From positions 12,082,988-12,146,987 of the forward strand of contig CAMTDV010000002.1 of assembly GCA_947069175.1 (NCBI GenBank): a stretch of 64,000 nucleotides of DNA, given 5' to 3'. Of the stretch, positions 43,901-55,310 are shown in pieces. How positions within the stretch are numbered: the first letter of the stretch is position 1; the number at the start of each line of letters is the position of its first letter. The stretch is from Scalesia atractyloides (Eukaryota; Streptophyta; Magnoliopsida; Asterales; Asteraceae). Under the pieces are notes generated by a model. That model was not told the DNA's origin, searched no databases, and saw only the letters and a program-made list of their open reading frames with translations. The position numbers and the translations under genes were made by a program.

Positions 43901-45655
43901 CTAAACTCCACTTACCTATATGGAGGTAAACCTGGTAATTCTTCAGGTAAAACATCGAATATTCTGAGATGATTGGAAGGTCTTCAATCTTTGGTATTGG
44001 CTTGTTGATAGTTACTTGTGCCATGTAAATGATACAACCTTTCCCCAAACACTTGGATGCCTTAAATAATGACACCTTGTCTGGCAATCCATAGTGTGAT
44101 ATCCAAGGATGGTGATCACTTCACCAGATGGGGTTTTAACTTTGATGAGTTTCTTATCGCAGGCAATGCGGGCTTGGTTATGGGACAACCAATCCATGCC
44201 TAAGACTACATCAACCCTGCCAATTTCATCGGCAAAAGAGAGATAGGAATAGAATGATTCTTAATTGATATAAAACATCCATCAAGAATGTAAGATGCTA
44301 TTTCTAAAGTTCCATCAACAAGTTCTGCCTCATAAGTTACGTCTAGAGTTCTTATGGGTAAATTTAATAGTTTTATAAACTTATGATCTACAAAAGACTT
44401 ATCTACACCCGAATAAAAAAGAACTCTAGCATATACGTCATTAACGAGGAATGTACCTGTTATGACATTATTGCCATTAACGGCCTCCCTAGCATTCATC
44501 TGGAAGGCACGAGCATTTCCTTTCTTAGCCTCTCCAAGCTTTGCATCGTTACTTATGGGGTTCTTAGGGCAATTAGGCTTAATATGCCTTATTTCATTAC
44601 AACCGTGACAGACTGCATCCTTAAGATTTTTGCACTCTAGGGTCTTATGCCTTTTCTTTTGCAAATACCACAGGGTTTAATCTGTGGGTCAGCATTGCAT
44701 TTTCCCAGTGCCTGTGGTTACAGGTCTTGCACAGAGGTCTATCATCAGACCTGTGCTGGTTCTTCTTGAACCCAAAATTTCCTCTCTTTTTAGACCTTTG
44801 GGAGTTTCATCCTCCCGTTTCCTTTTCCGTCAGTCTCAGATCTAACTGACTTTTGCCTCACCAAGTCTAAGATGAGAGAGAGAGAGATAGGTCAACAACA
44901 GACCTATAGGTGCTAGGCTGAGTAACCTTTACCATGCCCTTAATATCGGGCAATAACCCATTAATGAAATGCGCAATGCATTTGGGTTCAGGGGTGATTA
45001 GGTAGGAAACTAATCTAGCCAGGGAGTTGAAGTCAGAAACATATTACGTACAGTCTAGATTTTTCATTGTGAGAGTCAGAAAGTCTGACTCTATTTTTTG
45101 CCACCTCGTGAGGTGGGCAGTATGTCTCCTTTACTAGGCCAACAAACTTGGACCATGCCAAGTTGTACAGGTGTACTTTACCTGTTGATTGGACCATTGC
45201 CTTCCACCAAATTAGGGCATCACCCTTGAAGGATAGGGTTACATACTTAACCACATCTTTATCAGCACAACCGCTGATATCCACTATCGTCTCCATTTCA
45301 TCAAGCCATCTCAAGGCTTCTACTGCTCCCCTTTCTCCATTAAAAATCTCAGGGCTTGCAGGAGACAAAGTATTTATAGGTACATCCGTCTTTAGAAGAA
45401 CGGGACCTATCGTTAAATTCTATTTCTTTGGTTCATCTTCGCATTTGAACAGTGAACAGAGCTCTCCTTACGAGCTGATGATGGTGGAATAGATAAGGTT
45501 TGGAGCGAGTAGTGCTCATTTCCTTAAATTTCTCCATGGCCTTTCCAACATCTGCATCTATGCGAGCTTGGAAATTATCATTATCGATGGCTACGTTCTT
45601 AACTTTGTTAGAGTTAATAATAGGTGGCTATTTGCGACCCTTCAGAGTTAGCCAT
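43901..45655 (-). pseudogene. gag and protease of element D
   Basis: gag begins at ATG 45653-45655 (MANSE-like, as in F). The capsid core (45033-45368) has FNGERGAVEALRWLDEME and WWKAMVQSTGKVHLYNLAW. A knuckle CHGCNEIRHIKPNC lies near 44590. In the protease (44206-44500) the active site reads LFYSGVDKSF: the catalytic Asp of D-S-G is replaced by Tyr, whereas F keeps LFDSGADKSF. That single change would inactivate the enzyme, apart from the frameshifts on either side. Confidence 0.85.
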
Positions 45656-45929
45656 TCTTTAATGCTTTTGGTTCTAAACACCAAATTAAACTTCTCTTAG
45701 CCATGGTATTAATAACCGTATTGGCTTTAAAGTTGGATATATAAATCCATTGCCTATTGAAACTAGTGTGAATATAATCACAACTCTTAGGCTTAACATT
45801 CCTATGAATGTTATCTATATTTAGGCCTAGGTGTCAAAAGGACCATCAAAGGAAAAATTACAATTTGGACATAGTCCATATATATTTTAGACAGTGGATC
45901 TTGGTTTCACAACTACCATTTTCATAAGA

Positions 45930-46400
45930 CAATTTATAAATAGCTCATAGGCTTGTCATGAAGGACATTAAAAATATGGCTCATAGGTCTATCACTAAGG
46001 ACATATAAAAATATTGCACAAAGGCCTGTCACTAATGGACATAAAATACGGCACATAGGCCTGTCATAATGGACATAATATACAACACATATGCCTGTCA
46101 CTAATGGACATAAAATACGGCATATAGGCCTGTCACTAATGGACAAAATTTTGGACAGAGGGTTATATTAACCATACTGTCATTGTCATAATTGAATTAT
46201 AATATTGCTCAAAGGCAAATCATTACTAATGGATGTTTAATCATGGCCTGAAGGCACTACATCACTAATGGATGTTAATTATGGCCCGTAGGCACTACAT
46301 CACTAATAGATGTTTAATTATGGCCCATAGGCACTACATCACTAATGGATGTTTAATTATGGCTCCTAGGCACTATATCACTAATGGATGTTTAATTATT
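45930..46400. repeat. Leader minisatellites of element D
   Basis: Two adjoining arrays: about six units of roughly 36-40 bp with GGCCTGTCACTAATGGACAT (45940-46150), then five units of 38 bp with GGCACTACATCACTAATGGA (46200-46400). They lie in the untranslated leader before gag. F has a related but different array at 51880-52060. Confidence 0.88.
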
Positions 46401-46654
46401 ATCATCGCATTGATGATATTAGCCGGGATCAAATTTGATCACATAGGTTACATAAGGTTAGGACGTAGTCCATTACCTAGACGACTAGTGTGGTTCCTTA
46501 AGTCACACTACCAGGAGTATGAACATTACTTGAATGTTAACATAGGAGTATCTTAATGGTCGATTAATAGTCACGGTCGCATTAACCTTAACGACTTGGA
46601 GGCTAGAACATAGTCCACCACTGTAACACCTCGTAAAAATCGTGTCCAATAGTA

Positions 46655-46945
46655 TAGTGACACGTGTTGTATTTTTATTTTAGTCTATTAAAGACTAATA
46701 AGGACTAAAGGTGTCAACATGCTCAAACTGAGCCTCTGAGTGACTTTCTAATGTCAACATGCAAAAACATTAGCCTCTGAGTGACCGTTGCGTCAACATG
46801 CTTAAACTTAGCCTCTGAGTGACTGATATGTCAACATGCTTAAACTTGGCCTCTGAGTGAACGTTGTGTCAACATGCCCAACCTCTGAGTGACATTGGAG
46901 TCAACATGCTTATAGTGGGCCTCTGAGTGATCCTTTACGAAATCC
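46655..46945. repeat. Minisatellite in U3 of the F LTR
   Basis: Six to seven units with GTCAACATGC and GCCTCTGAGTGA alternating at about 45-50 bp. It is the same array as in LTR D, although unit number and spacers differ. Confidence 0.88.
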
Positions 46946-47211
46946 TCAATCTCATACGTGCCATTTGTTGGACGAGAGAGGTTAATTCTATAAATATGTG
47001 AAAGTTGGATAATGGAGGGGTTAAAAGTGTCAACAAGTTAATTTATACCTCTGAGTGACCTTTTAATGAATCGAGAGCTCGACAATGTCCGGGCATACAC
47101 CCGGGTACGACCAAGTATTGGTTACGGAGGGCTAAATATGCTATAAAGGTGTTTAGGAAGTTTTATAAGTTGAGGGGCTAAATGTGTCAAACTTTGAAAC
47201 TGGCCATGGGG

Positions 47212-47265
47212 CACTCGCGGGGCGCGAGAGGCATGGGCTTGGCCTCTCGCGGGGCGCGAGAGGCC
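47212..47265. repeat. CTCGCGGGGCGCGAG palindromes in U3 of F
   Basis: Two copies, CACTCGCGGGGCGCGAGAG and CCTCTCGCGGGGCGCGAGAG, about 160-210 bp upstream of TATAAATA. They match the position of the pair in LTR D. Confidence 0.82.
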
Positions 47266-47421
47266 TGTGTTTGTAGAAAATTGCTTGGCCTCCACACATG
47301 TTGCCAAAAACCAGTTAATTCGAAACAAGGGACTTCCAAAAGCTATGCCACGTTTTAGCACACTTGTAAGCTCCTTCTAACACCCTTAACACCTGGCATC
47401 ACCTCCTTCAAACTATCCAAC

Positions 47422-47429
47422 TATAAATA
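47422..47429 (+). promoter_or_regulatory. TATA box of the F LTR
   Basis: TATAAATA about 800 bp from the LTR 5' end; conserved at the equivalent place in LTRs C and D. It is the likely core promoter of the element. Confidence 0.7.
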
Positions 47430-50027
47430 GGTGACAAGGTTCACCATTTGAAAATTGCACCTTTCTCATTTCACATCCTATTCCCTCCTCTAGAAATTCC
47501 TAACTGAAAGGATCATCCAACTTAGTTCTATTACATCCTAGGAATCACTTGTAAGTGTTCCTTTCTCTTGCATTTTCGTTCATGGCTTTTATAGCCAAAA
47601 GTCAAGCATTTTATGGAAAACGCTTTGACTTTCGGTTAAGACCATTGTGGTCCAGCCATTTGTTGTAATAAATATGACTAAGTGATCGTAATAAGGTAGG
47701 TGTAAATCCTTATAAAGGGCACTCATGAAGATCACGTTTGCTAGACCTATTGACGGGTCAAAGTATGAATATTAAAAAGTCAAACAGATCATTTTTCGGA
47801 AATATTATAATCTAAGATTATATATGTTATGAACATGTTTTGACACTTAAACAAGTTGGTAATAATTATTAGAACATGTAAGAACATGTTCGGCTCGTCA
47901 ATTTCAGTTCTAGGGTCGGTTCGCAACTGAAAGTCGCAAGGTTTGACTTCTGCTTTGACTTTTGATTCTAACCCGATTTAGATTAGTTAGCTACTGATCT
48001 ATGGTTGCATTATAATCGTAATATAATGTAGCATAACCCTCTAAGGTTATATTACATGATCATATTCAGAATCTGAGTTTATGCACAAGATCCGTAATTA
48101 TGCCATTTTGACTAAAATGCCATTTTTGCACAAAATAAGGTTTAATCAATAAAGAACTTGAAAATAAGTTTCCTACTGATGTAATATCCTAAGTAGGAGT
48201 ATTTGGGATGTCAAATCAGATTATAAACTGAGTTTTGAAACAAGTCCTTGTATTATGTCGATAAATGACGATAACGCTCTTGTGGCTCATAAAACGGTTT
48301 TCATCATACATTTTCATATCAAATCTTCTACCTAATGATATTTTATATTAAATAACATATCTCAAGCATATAAATCTGATTCTAATATCAGTTTTCGTTA
48401 GCATCGCATAAATCGTTATTTTTTCGACATAAGCGTCGTTTCGGCGCATAGTATGGTATTAAACCATGTTTACCAACCAAGACTTGTTATCTACTGATTT
48501 TAAAACTTATTTTAAATATTTTTATAGTATTTATATGATATAAACGCAGAATCCCGAATAATTTATAAAACTATGTGTAAAATGACCAAAATGTCCTTTC
48601 GGTGCATAGTTTGGTCATGAATGATAAACTACACATATTATCACGTTCCTACTGATATTATATCATAAACTAAATATTTTTCCAGAAAACTTATAAATAT
48701 GCCATCAACATATATTCAAGTTCCTTTTATAAGGTATGAAAGTACCAAAATGCCCTTATGAGGCATAATTCATTTTAAGACCTTAACGGGCATGAAAGTT
48801 GATATCCTACTGATATTACAACTTATTTAAAGTATAAAGGCATATAGAACTTGTCCATGACTTATTCGATTACCCAATAGCGCTGATATGTTAAGTATAT
48901 GTAACTGGTTTACGGAAATTAACAGAAACGGGTCTAACCTTATCATTTAAGTCTCAAAATCCAGAATGTTTATAGTTTACCCATATTATACAAGTCAAAG
49001 TACTTGTTAGGTTTAAACTACATTCTATCTGATCATCGCTTAATCAAGCGTTATACGTCTTGATCCTGTACACTACTCGGTCTAAGTCTATGACTTAAAT
49101 AAGACCGTTAGTATTTAGTTGGTTAGCTTATGCCATAATCCACTGCACTTAGTACTTTTGTGTACGGCTGAGTTATTAAATCTTGCGTTTAAACGAAGAC
49201 TAGGTCAGGTAATACTCTCGACTTATTTCCCCTATACGGGATTGGGTTACGGCAAAATATTACCGCTTGGCCAGAAATGGGATCAATCGAATGCCGGATT
49301 GTGGCTAGTAAATCCGCATATTCCGTTTTAATCAGTTTTGTTTGATAACTTAAACATCGGTGGTTAATTACCGTGTCCTGGATATCCTCGGCTCATTACA
49401 TTAGATCATGGCCACGACCTATGCGAGGGGTGTAGGAATACACCCGGCAAGCGCTAATGCTAAACTTTACCCACAAGGTTGGGGATAACTCCTTCATGAG
49501 TTCTTAAGTGGTGAGTGCGTTAAACATGTCTCGGTCTCCGCACCGGGCCCTGTATGTATGGACAAATATGTGAATCTGTTAACAAGGTTACAAGGCTGAC
49601 TTTCCCAAGTTATAAAAGATTTTGTGCCCATGTGCACTTAAACATTTTCAAATGTTTTCAAAATGAGTCAGTTGAGTGTATTTACCAGCGAAACTAACGT
49701 ATTTTCAAAAGACTAAGCCTGCAGGTACAATATAAAAATAGGCTGAAAGCTGCTCGGTAGTGATAAGAGGATATTGCAAATCCTAGATTTGCCTAAAGTC
49801 TTTTATACACTTTTTGTATATTTTACGATCCGCCTGTGGATCTTCTATTATTAACTGTCTGTATATTATTTTCGTATTTGAACATTTGGTTTGTAATTGC
49901 AATTTTACTCCAAGACTTCCGTTGTGTCATGTGTAATTGTCTATGATGATATCAACTTACGTCACGATATACCCCACCCGGGCCCACCGATGTTTGGATT
50001 GGTTGTGAAAGCCGGGGTGTGACAGGT

Positions 50028-50041
50028 TGGTATGAGAGCCA
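50028..50041 (+). other. Primer-binding site of element F
   Basis: TGGTATGAGAGCCA, three bases after the LTR; it fits initiator methionine tRNA with one mismatch. Confidence 0.88.
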
Positions 50042-50188
50042 ACATTTGAGAGAATTAAACACTAGCATTCTTGTGTTTAATCTCAAACTTACATAAGCAC
50101 ATTCCTTAGAAATCCGAGTCTAGGCTTTGACCTAGGATTACTTATCTCATTATTAAGTTATTAGTATTGTTTTTTATTTGATTTTAAC

Positions 50189-51237
50189 ATGAAAATTCCG
50201 CCAAGAGTATGAGGAAGAGGTAAAGGGCAAATGAGGGGAGGACCATCAGGACACATCCCTTCACAATCCCATCACTCGAATCCCTATGAGGATTCGGGGG
50301 ATTCCTGGCCCCTATCGCGACATTCACCTACCGACACCCAAAGTTCGTACCACTCGTATTATTCGCTCCAATCACACCACTCTCATCATTCATATCATGA
50401 TGAGTTTAACCCAAACCATTACTTTAATGCACCCCCAGCTGACCAAAATCAGTTAGACCAACCCAACCCAATGAATGAGGAATCCGACCCGGAGATGCCG
50501 CCATCGGGATCACACACACATCCCATTGAAATCTCAGGAGATTCGAACTCTTACGTCTGATCACCATACCAAGGTCCTAATGAATGGGACCAATATTGGG
50601 ACCAATTTACTTTCGCTAACACTCCTCCCCATCACTCCCCAACACCTCCTATACAAGAAGATGTTCACATGGAACCGGTGGAACAACCCCAACCACCTCC
50701 TAAGCCACAAAGGAGGAAACATGGAGCACGTATGTCAGTACGTGCGGGTCAACGGTCGGGATCGCTGCCACCTTTGCCCAAACCTTACCCCACCATTCAA
50801 GAGGACCCACAAATGGGTGGACCCTCCAATACTTCACCTGTGGTGGAACCAAAACCATCACCAGTGGTTCAACCACCACCATCGGGTTTTAACAACCCTA
50901 TCCCCACATATCCGCATACATCTGGATATGATCATTTTAATCCGTCTACGCCGGTAAATTACCAGGCACTTTCGCATGACCCGTATATGCAAGCGCTCAT
51001 GCATAACGCACTTTACCCATCTCTTTCCTACCTGTTTATCCTCCTACTGGGTATCCAAGTTATGGGTATCAGTATCCTATTATGCCACAACCACAACCTC
51101 CATCGCCACTTGAGGCCATCAATGAGGCCTTAGAACGAATGAAAGAGATGCAACAACAAGCAGAGAAAATGGAGAAGAAGACAAATAAGTTCTTTAAGAA
51201 ACTCTCCAAGTTGGTCAAGGGAAAGAAAGACGAGTGA
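50189..51237 (+). pseudogene. Pre-gag accessory ORF of element F
   Basis: Between PBS and gag lies a frame of about 349 codons, broken by a stop at codon 8 (50210-50212), another near 50559 and a frameshift near 51025. It encodes a His/Ser/Pro-rich N-terminal half (HSHHSYHDEFNPNHYFN), a Pro-rich middle (EPVEQPQPPPKPQRRKHG, PSPVVQPPPSGF) and a coiled-coil, Lys-rich end (EALERMKEMQQQAEKMEKK) closing at TGA 51235-51237. The same ORF occurs in the remnant at 37100-37531 where codons 1-8 are intact (MPPRVRGS), so it was a genuine element gene. It has no detectable enzyme motif; nucleic-acid binding is a guess from composition. Confidence 0.75.
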
Positions 51238-51394
51238 AGTCTCTTCTAATAATATATGTTTGTCCCTGCGAGGACATTGTTTTTTCTTAGTCCCTGCGTG
51301 GACATTTTTATTTATTTATGTCCTTGCATGGACAGTTGTTTCATTTATTATTTCTAGTATTGTAATTTTATTGGAATTTATGAAATACTTTGGA

Positions 51395-51453
<59 letters not shown>

Positions 51454-52329
51454 ATATATATATTCATCCTCTTCAAGCGAACGTCTCGATTTTTATTCGA
51501 AATTTATGCTCTGTTATATAATTCCAAAAGATCTTAATGGTTTGGTTAGCCAAGTGGCACAGACCACATATTGGCCAAGAAATGATAGTTAAGGATAAAA
51601 GGGCCTTCTACCTTGATAGTTAAGGGAAGTTATCCTTCTATCCAGAGGCGGTAGACTAGGTTCAAGCCTCCAAAGTCGTTAAGGTCCAAGGTGGCCGGGA
51701 CTATTAATCAACCATTAAGGTACTCTTATGTTAACATTAAGGAATGTTCATACTCCTGGTAGTGTGACTTGAGGAACCACACTAGCCATCTAGGTAAAAG
51801 GAATACATCCTAAGACCTATTATATAGACTATGTGATCAATGTGATCCTGGCTAAGGTCATCAATGTGATGACAATTGGCAGGCCAAGGTGCCGTAATTT
51901 GTCCAAGGTGACAGTCCAAGGTGCCATAATTTGTCCAAGGTGACATGACAAGGTGCCATAATTTATGTCCATAGTGACAGGCCTATGTGCCGTATTTTAT
52001 GTCCATTTGGGACAGGCCAATGAGCCATGTTATAATGTCCTTCGAGACAAGCCTATGAGCTACATATAATTGTCAATTATGACAATGACAGTCGTGACAT
52101 TACGATCCACTGCCAATAATATATGGACTATGTCCAGATAGTCATTTGCCTTGATGGTCATATTGAGACCTAGGCCAATTATAGATATGATAAGCCTAAG
52201 AGTTGTGATGTTATTCACACTAGCTTAGATAGGCGAGGGATTGTTATATCCAATGTTTAAAGCCAATATGGTTATTAATATCATGACTAAAAGAAATTTT
52301 ATTTGGTATTTAGAACCAAAGCTACAAGA
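51238..52329. repeat. Leader of element F with TA tract and minisatellite
   Basis: Non-coding. A TA-dinucleotide tract occupies about 51400-51465. An array at 51880-52060 has about five units of roughly 38-40 bp with CCAAGGTGCCATAATTTGTC or GACAGGCCTATGTGCCGTAT. Sequence at 51640-52320 is homologous to the D leader (45660-46621, inverted). The word GTCCCTGCGTGGACATT is repeated three times at 51255-51335. Confidence 0.8.
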
Positions 52330-52401
52330 ATGGCTAACTCGGACGAGGCACAAAGTAGCCACCGGGATAATAACTCTAACAACGCTGAAAACATAGCCAT
52401 T
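52330..52401 (+). pseudogene. gag of element F, 5' fragment
   Basis: ATG 52330 starts MANSDEAQSSHRDNNSNN, the F gag N-terminus (compare D gag at 45655). It is cut after 24 codons by copia element G; the frame resumes at 59577. The last five bases (52397-52401, CCATT) are the duplicated target. Confidence 0.85.
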
Positions 52402-52920
52402 TGTAGGTCCCCTAGTTTGTATGGATCTTCAAAAAATCGTCTATCCAACCTAGAGTGCGGAATCCCCTAGATCAGATTTCACAGAAAACCAAACAAGAAC
52501 ACGAACAAATACTTTCAATCCGTCTTCTATTGATTATCCAACACAAATATTTACAATCAATTCAAGACTCACAAGAAATCTCTCAGCCACTCTCTGTAGA
52601 TTTCTCACACCTCTCTCAACTTTCTATGAAATAATTAACTAATCCACTGATCAACTGATTGAGCCAAACGATCAACCTTAACCCTAATGCAAAACTCCTT
52701 TTCTATAGAGACAGGTTTGCAACTGGGCTAGGGTTTCCCTACATGGACTGCTAATGGGTCTAGGCACAAATCGCCTACCATTCACTATATGGTGTCTGGT
52801 TTAGTCCAATCACTTCTAATTAACTACTACAAAACTAAACCCACTAACTATTTATCATTTTACTAATTACAAGATAACCAAAGACCAATTCTAAGCTGTT
52901 GTCATAAATATGCACCAACA
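52402..52920 (-). repeat. 3' LTR of element G
   Basis: 519 bp, plus-strand ends TGTAGGTCCCCTAG and TGCACCAACA; partner of 59054-59571. Confidence 0.93.
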
Positions 52921-53438
52921 AACTCTCCATTGACAATAGCTTCTTTAAACAACTTTGTCTTCAGTCATCTTGTAATCTTCAGCGTCTTTGAAAAACGTTG
53001 GTCTTCGGATAGCTTCAGTTTTAATAGCTTCTGTCAGCAACAGACTCCCCCTAAGTTGATGTATCCAATCACCAAATCTTCTAAATCGTTAGCATTTGAG
53101 TATACTCCAGTTTAGTCCTTGCATAACAATCTTCAAACTCTTCAACTTTGTCTGCAATGTAGAAAGGAGGTTCTACCATGCATCCAAGAAAACTCCTCTT
53201 CACCAAACTTCTCAGCAACACACTGCTACAATCTGTATACTGTAAAACAAACATCTCGAGAAACCATAAGAATTTTTCAACACAAGTTGAACAAATTATT
53301 ATTATTCAAGAGATAGTAAAACTATATCACAGATTAATCACTTCTCAACTCAAAACACATACATAAACTTTTAAGCACACAGAACCTGCAAGATCAAAAA
53401 ATATTGAACTCAACTTCTAACATCGTCTCCCCCTATCG
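52921..53438 (-). promoter_or_regulatory. Three polypurine tracts of element G
   Basis: Minus-strand tracts CAATGGAGAGTT (52921-52932, at the LTR), CTTAGGGGGAGT (53044-53055) and CCGATAGGGGGAGAC (53424-53438). Repeated tracts downstream of pol are a Sirevirus signature, and H shows the same. Confidence 0.7.
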
Positions 53439-54479
53439 GTAACAACTCCTCCACGAATAACCATATTCCGTATATTAAGAAGTTACAAGAAAATGAAATA
53501 TTTTTGGATTTTTATATTTTCTGAAAGCAAATAAATAACAAAATAATAAACACTCTGTTTTTGTGAGAAATCACCGTTAAGAAGACCATATCAGCAACAT
53601 CAAACTGTTTTCACACTATTTGACAATTCTATATGCAATATTCATGAAAAACAGTTCAAGACGATTACCAATATTGTTTATCCACTTAAACAAAATACAT
53701 GAACATTTCAAGTACCATTACCTAGTGATATGTTAAGATAATTTATACTGATATAGTAGTGTGTCCCACTTCAGGACATACCCCCACGATCAAGGTATGC
53801 ACAAAGATTCCTCGTAGTAGGTGAGTATACCGAAATTCATCCTTTTGAGTTACAACGTTAGATAATTGGTGAGCAAGTCAGTACTTCCGTACAGCAAAGA
53901 GACCAATATACAACGAGGGTTAGGGCAAATACCAAATTTTGGTACGAATAATGCAATTTACACATTTGAATGACTCTATAGGAGAGCTTCTTCAATTTTT
54001 GGGATTTGGCATTTTAGCTCTTTTAAGATATCCTGGTTGTGCCTAGGTCAGCATATATTTGGATGGAGTAGAAGGACAACCTTGATACCCGGATGAAATA
54101 AAGATATAAAGACCTAAAACCTCAGATTTTGGCAATCTATCAACGCAAGATTTAAGGTTATAAAACCATACGCCACTGATATGTTACCCACTCATACACA
54201 ATTTATTATATTAGTATCACAAAGGTAAGTTGATTATTTCTTTGCCTACTGGTACATCATATGATGAAGCTGCTATCACACTTAAGCAATTTAAATATTA
54301 GTGTGACAGTCTAACTTGCTGATGTACTATCATGTCTTCTTTTCCACACAGTGAAAACTCATTTTTTGATTTTCAATTTTTTATGTTTTTAATTTTGAAA
54401 AGCAGTAAATTATTTACAAAATATTGTTATGGAAAATTGGTGATTCAGGTTTCCTCATCCTGTTGAGTCCGACTAAATG
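53439..54479 (-). other. 3' noncoding region of element G
   Basis: AT-rich sequence between the integrase remnant and the polypurine tracts; no RT, RNase H or accessory ORF detected. It resembles the region after RNase H in H (21000-22050) in composition and in words such as GAAACAATTTACTG-like stretches, which suggests that the deletion removed the coding segment only. Confidence 0.55.
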
Positions 54480-54960
54480 TTCAAAACGAGCCCATGGACA
54501 TTTTCCAATTTTGTAAAAAGATCTATCAGCATCTCCGCTATCTCATCTTTTATACCTAAAATGAAAACCCATGGATATCATGAGTAATCATCTGTGACAA
54601 CTAAACAATAGTACTTTCCACCTATGCTCCTTACGTGCACCGAACCGAATAGATCCATATGAAGTAATTCATATGGGGCATCTATGGAATTTACTGTTTT
54701 AGACTTGTGAGGTTTCATATGTTGTTTTCTCTTTTGACATGGAAGACATTTATCTTCCACGTGAAACCTCTGCACTGGCACCCATTCCACTAAACCATTT
54801 TTAATAATATAATTCATTTTTCGGTAGTGGATGTGGGCCATGCGTCTGTGCCATAGGAATGACTAGGTCTCAGATGCTTTTGATAGTAAACAGGCCACCA
54901 CAGTGGAAGAATCCTTAGCACCCATGTCCATGACATAAGTGTCATTCTTCTTGGCGCTCT
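54480..54960 (-). pseudogene. Truncated integrase of element G
   Basis: Starts with the zinc region MAHIHYRKMNYIIKNG and CLPCQKRKQH, then LHMDLFGSVHVRS and CLVVTDDYS with the first catalytic Asp. The frame continues to LENVHGLVLNI and stops near 54480, before the second Asp and the Glu. By comparison with H the break falls directly before the RSDNGTE block. Confidence 0.88.
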
Positions 54961-54969
54961 CATCACTAT

Positions 54970-55310
54970 CTAATCATCCGGTATCACCAAACCAGGTTTC
55001 CACACCAAAGTTTCAGACTTTGTAAAGTGGATCGAGTGACCCTTGTCGTAGACTTGAAACACGCTCATCAGATTGTGCTTCAGCTGCTCAACATAGTTCA
55101 CTTTGTCCAATGTGATCTTCCCATTGTTCACTTTTCCTCGACCTGTAATGTGCCCTCCTTTAGCACCTGCAAAGTTCACATAACCTCCATCTATATTCTC
55201 AAACTCAATCAACAACCTCGCATTCCCCGTCATGTGCCTGGAGCAGCCACTATCAACAACCACAAGTTGATAATCCTCCTAAGCAGCTCCTGCACAACCC
55301 AACATAATTA
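54970..55310 (-). pseudogene. Protease region of element G
   Basis: VVDSGCSRHMTGNARLL carries the D-S-G active site of copia aspartic protease, followed by GGYVNFAGAKGGHITGRG. A frameshift and stops separate it from gag upstream and integrase downstream. Confidence 0.88.

Larger units (their letters stand above)
37703..46621 (-). mobile_element. Ty3/gypsy Tekay-like chromovirus 'D', 5'-truncated
   Basis: On the minus strand: leader with minisatellites, gag, protease, RT, RNase H, integrase with C-terminal chromodomain-like block, polypurine tract and LTR. Integrase after RNase H makes it Ty3/gypsy; the chromodomain and LTRs over 3 kb fit the Tekay (Del) chromoviruses. Its leader stops at 46621, exactly where the LTR of element F begins, so F inserted into it and the rest of D should lie right of this window. 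Frameshifts and stops occur in every domain. Confidence 0.9.
46622..50024 (+). repeat. 5' LTR of chromovirus 'F'
   Basis: 3,403 bp from TGTAACACCTCG to GGGGTGTGACA, followed by a PBS. Collinear with LTR D inverted. U3 carries a minisatellite (46655-46945), two CTCGCG palindromes (47212-47265) and TATAAATA (47422-47429). The bases ACCAC (46617-46621) precede it; a matching duplication would lie beyond the window. Confidence 0.93.

Noticed and set aside
46200..46400. CRISPR-like array (38-bp units)
   Set aside because: Units repeat without unique spacers, the genome is a plant and the array is in a retroelement leader.
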